Positions 44,036 through 45,763 of a DNA stretch of 45,763 nt are shown piece after piece (positions within the stretch are counted from its first letter, which is position 1; every line of letters begins with the position of its first letter). Below the pieces are notes generated by a model, which searched no databases, had not been told where the DNA came from, and saw only the letters and a program-made list of their open reading frames with translations. Both the position numbers and the translations under genes were made by a program. The DNA lies in assembly GCA_024398595.1 (NCBI GenBank), contig JAKSIX010000014.1, positions 1 to 45,763 on the forward strand, read 5' to 3'. Source of the DNA: Bacteroidaceae bacterium. Its GTDB lineage: Bacteria; Bacteroidota; Bacteroidia; Bacteroidales; Bacteroidaceae.

Positions 44036-45763
44036 TTACATTCTGTCCTTGACGGCTTGTCCGGCGCCGGTTCCTTTGTACTTGCTTGCCGTGCTGTTGA
44101 AATGGTATGAGATCCGTATTCCGACTGTCGGCTGGTTATAGTCATTGTCCTGATTGATGATATGGCAGCCTGAATCAAGCAGAATCGCCTCGTGCGATTG
44201 GTCCAGTATGTCTGTGGCGCTCACTTTCACCGTCAGGGCGTCTTCTTTCAGGAACGATTTCTGAACGCTGCATTCAAGATAGTGCTTTGGATTGGTCATC
44301 TGGATGTTGCCATAGTCATACTTGCTGGTGAACTGATAATCAACAGAGAACTGCCAGCTTTTCTTGAACCGGAAGGAATTGTTCAGTTGTGCCATATACA
44401 TCGGCTTGTTCAGATTAAGTTCGCGTTTGCCGCCCGGTGCGATTTCATCACTGACCATCATGTTGAAGACCTGCTTCCTGATGCCAAGTGTATATTGCGG
44501 ATACCAGACACCTATGTTGGGTGAAGCTACTATGTATCCGCTCCAGATATTGATGTCTTCGGGCAGGTTGATGTATGTCATCAGTACTACTCCATCATCG
44601 TTATAAGGTACAGTCCAGTTTGTGATACCGTCAGTTACACGCTCGTAAGTTGCACTGAGGCTAAGCCACTTCCAGTTGGCATTGATGGCACAATCCAGAT
44701 ATTTTTCGTTTTTCAGTGTCGGGTCGCCTATCTGATATACGAAGCGGCTGTGATACTCCATATTGTTGGCGAGTTTCCAGAATCCGGGCCGCTGGCTTTT
44801 ACCGCTCAGACTTGCCGACAGTGAAACCGGTCCAACCTTTGACGATACGGAGAGAGATGGGAACAGGTTGTTCTGGCTTCTGTCCATATCAGTGTCTCCC
44901 ATTTTGTCATCAAATACGAAATCGACATGCTCATATCTCAAACCTGCCACAATCTGCAATGGCTTCAGAGGTAGGGCGTATTCCAGAAATCCAGCGTATG
45001 AATTCTCTCTGATTTCAGATTCGGACTGTGGCATTTCATCGAAGGTTATGGAATATTTCTGTCGTATTCTGCTGAAAGTCTCTTCGGTGCCAAACTGCAG
45101 TTTTCCTTTCCAGACTGGATGCGAGAATACAAGTTTCGATGCTAGAAGGGTGTTAGTCCTGTCATTCTCAGATTCCATCGAGCGGGGCTCTATCTGGCTC
45201 TTTTCGACTGTTTCGGTTTCAGTGTCATCCCTGTCTGTCTGGAAATCGGTATTGAATTCTATTTCCATTTTCTGTATGGTACCGCTGTAGTATATGTTTC
45301 CGTTCCAGCTGGAATAATCTTTGAGGAATCCGTTGTTGACTGATATCAGATGGTCTGTCTTGCTCTTGTCGGTAAATACATCCACGTCCATCGTCTCTGT
45401 GTAGTGGCCTTTGAACATCTGCTTGTTCTCAAGCTGAAATCCCAATGAATGACTGTCGTTGATCTGCCAGTTGACGCCGAAGCGGGAATCCAGTCCATTC
45501 TGATGCTGTATCACATCCATATTTGCCAGCTGCTCGAACAGCTTCTGCCCGATTTGCGATGTCTCGTCCGCGTCTGCTATCTGGAAACCATGATTGTCCC
45601 AATATGTAATTTTTCCAATCAGATCGACTCCTTTCTTGCGGTAGTTCAGGTCAAGAACCGTCCATGACGGGTCAATATGTGAGGTGTTGAGGTATTTGCA
45701 TCCCTGACTGGTAAGTGCAAAGCTGAAACCTTCTCCCTTGCGTTTGACGGTTTTGATGCGGAC
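44036..45763 (-). CDS. TonB-dependent-receptor-like outer membrane beta-barrel protein, partial
   Basis: The frame is open from the window edge (45763) to a TAA at 44036, giving 575 codons of the C-terminal part; the true start lies outside. Alternating amphipathic strands end in GIRISYHFNS near the C-terminus. Sequences such as RPGFWKLANNMEYHSRFVYQIGDPTLKNEKYLD resemble the outer-membrane beta-barrel family PF14905 found with carboxypeptidase-regulatory and plug domains in Bacteroidetes. A Ser/Lys/Gly tail after the last strand (TASKYKGTGAGQAVKDRM) is slightly unusual. It is not a SusC by pattern and has no SusD next to it. Its substrate is unknown. Confidence 0.8.
   Translation of the reverse strand, partial: VRIKTVKRKGEGFSFALTSQGCKYLNTSHIDPSWTVLDLNYRKKGVDLIGKITYWDNHGFQIADADETSQIGQKLFEQLANMDVIQHQNGLDSRFGVNWQINDSHSLGFQLENKQMFKGHYTETMDVDVFTDKSKTDHLISVNNGFLKDYSSWNGNIYYSGTIQKMEIEFNTDFQTDRDDTETETVEKSQIEPRSMESENDRTNTLLASKLVFSHPVWKGKLQFGTEETFSRIRQKYSITFDEMPQSESEIRENSYAGFLEYALPLKPLQIVAGLRYEHVDFVFDDKMGDTDMDRSQNNLFPSLSVSSKVGPVSLSASLSGKSQRPGFWKLANNMEYHSRFVYQIGDPTLKNEKYLDCAINANWKWLSLSATYERVTDGITNWTVPYNDDGVVLMTYINLPEDINIWSGYIVASPNIGVWYPQYTLGIRKQVFNMMVSDEIAPGGKRELNLNKPMYMAQLNNSFRFKKSWQFSVDYQFTSKYDYGNIQMTNPKHYLECSVQKSFLKEDALTVKVSATDILDQSHEAILLDSGCHIINQDNDYNQPTVGIRISYHFNSTASKYKGTGAGQAVKDRM

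Noticed and set aside
44036-45763. SusC-type receptor
   Set aside because: No SusD gene is adjacent within the window, and the barrel sequence resembles the PF14905 group rather than SusC.

Overview
The window looks like a chromosomal piece of a gut-type Bacteroidales (Bacteroidaceae/Prevotellaceae-like). The evidence is Bacteroidetes-specific families (DUF3276/PUR, DUF4199, DUF4301, DUF1573, DUF4419), the Bacteroidales order nusB-yajC-ybbR, a set of secreted glycoside hydrolases, and recurring promoters with the Bacteroidetes -7 element TAnnTTTG. No prophage, CRISPR array, insertion sequence or rRNA operon is visible.

Positions 1-19240 are mostly housekeeping. A minus-strand operon nusB-yajC-ybbR (the last cut by the window edge) is followed by plus-strand DUF3276, rplY/ctc, pth and an Hsp15-like S4 protein, which converge on pepT (minus). 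The 420-base gap at 5650-6070 holds a well-supported small SRP RNA gene (minus) with its own promoter, closing helix and intrinsic terminator, and a two-hairpin palindromic repeat that recurs 36 kb away. Then come DUF4199-GT2-apbE (plus), mfd-marC (minus), a small membrane protein with a polyprenol-phosphate mannosyltransferase, dihydroorotase and PlsC in overlapping order (plus), ftsB with two downstream envelope genes (minus), and dnaX (plus).

Positions 19309-43890 are a carbohydrate-degrading region on the minus strand. Operon 1 (27440 to 19309) is carboxylesterase, GH43 with a discoidin domain, DUF4419, AlkD-type repair protein, and two CE1-type esterases. A tRNA-Gly(CCC), a phosphotransferase, a DUF4301 nucleotidyltransferase-like protein and a DUF1573 protein interrupt the cluster. 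It resumes with GH51, a third CE1 esterase, a GH43 arabinanase-like enzyme, an unknown MPGG-repeat exported protein, a C-terminally shortened GH31, GH95, then mltG (plus) and GH97. No SusC/SusD pair or dedicated regulator is present. Three feruloyl-type esterases with GH43, GH51, GH31, GH95 and GH97 best fit side-chain stripping of a feruloylated, highly decorated plant glycan such as complex arabinoxylan or feruloylated xyloglucan/arabinan; the substrate is inference.

The most unusual observation is that six secreted proteins of this cluster, from unrelated folds, carry similar Gly/Pro/Ala/Gln-rich low-complexity inserts (GGFGG, QGAP, GMPGG types), usually in surface-loop positions. A partial TonB-dependent-type outer-membrane beta-barrel protein closes the window.
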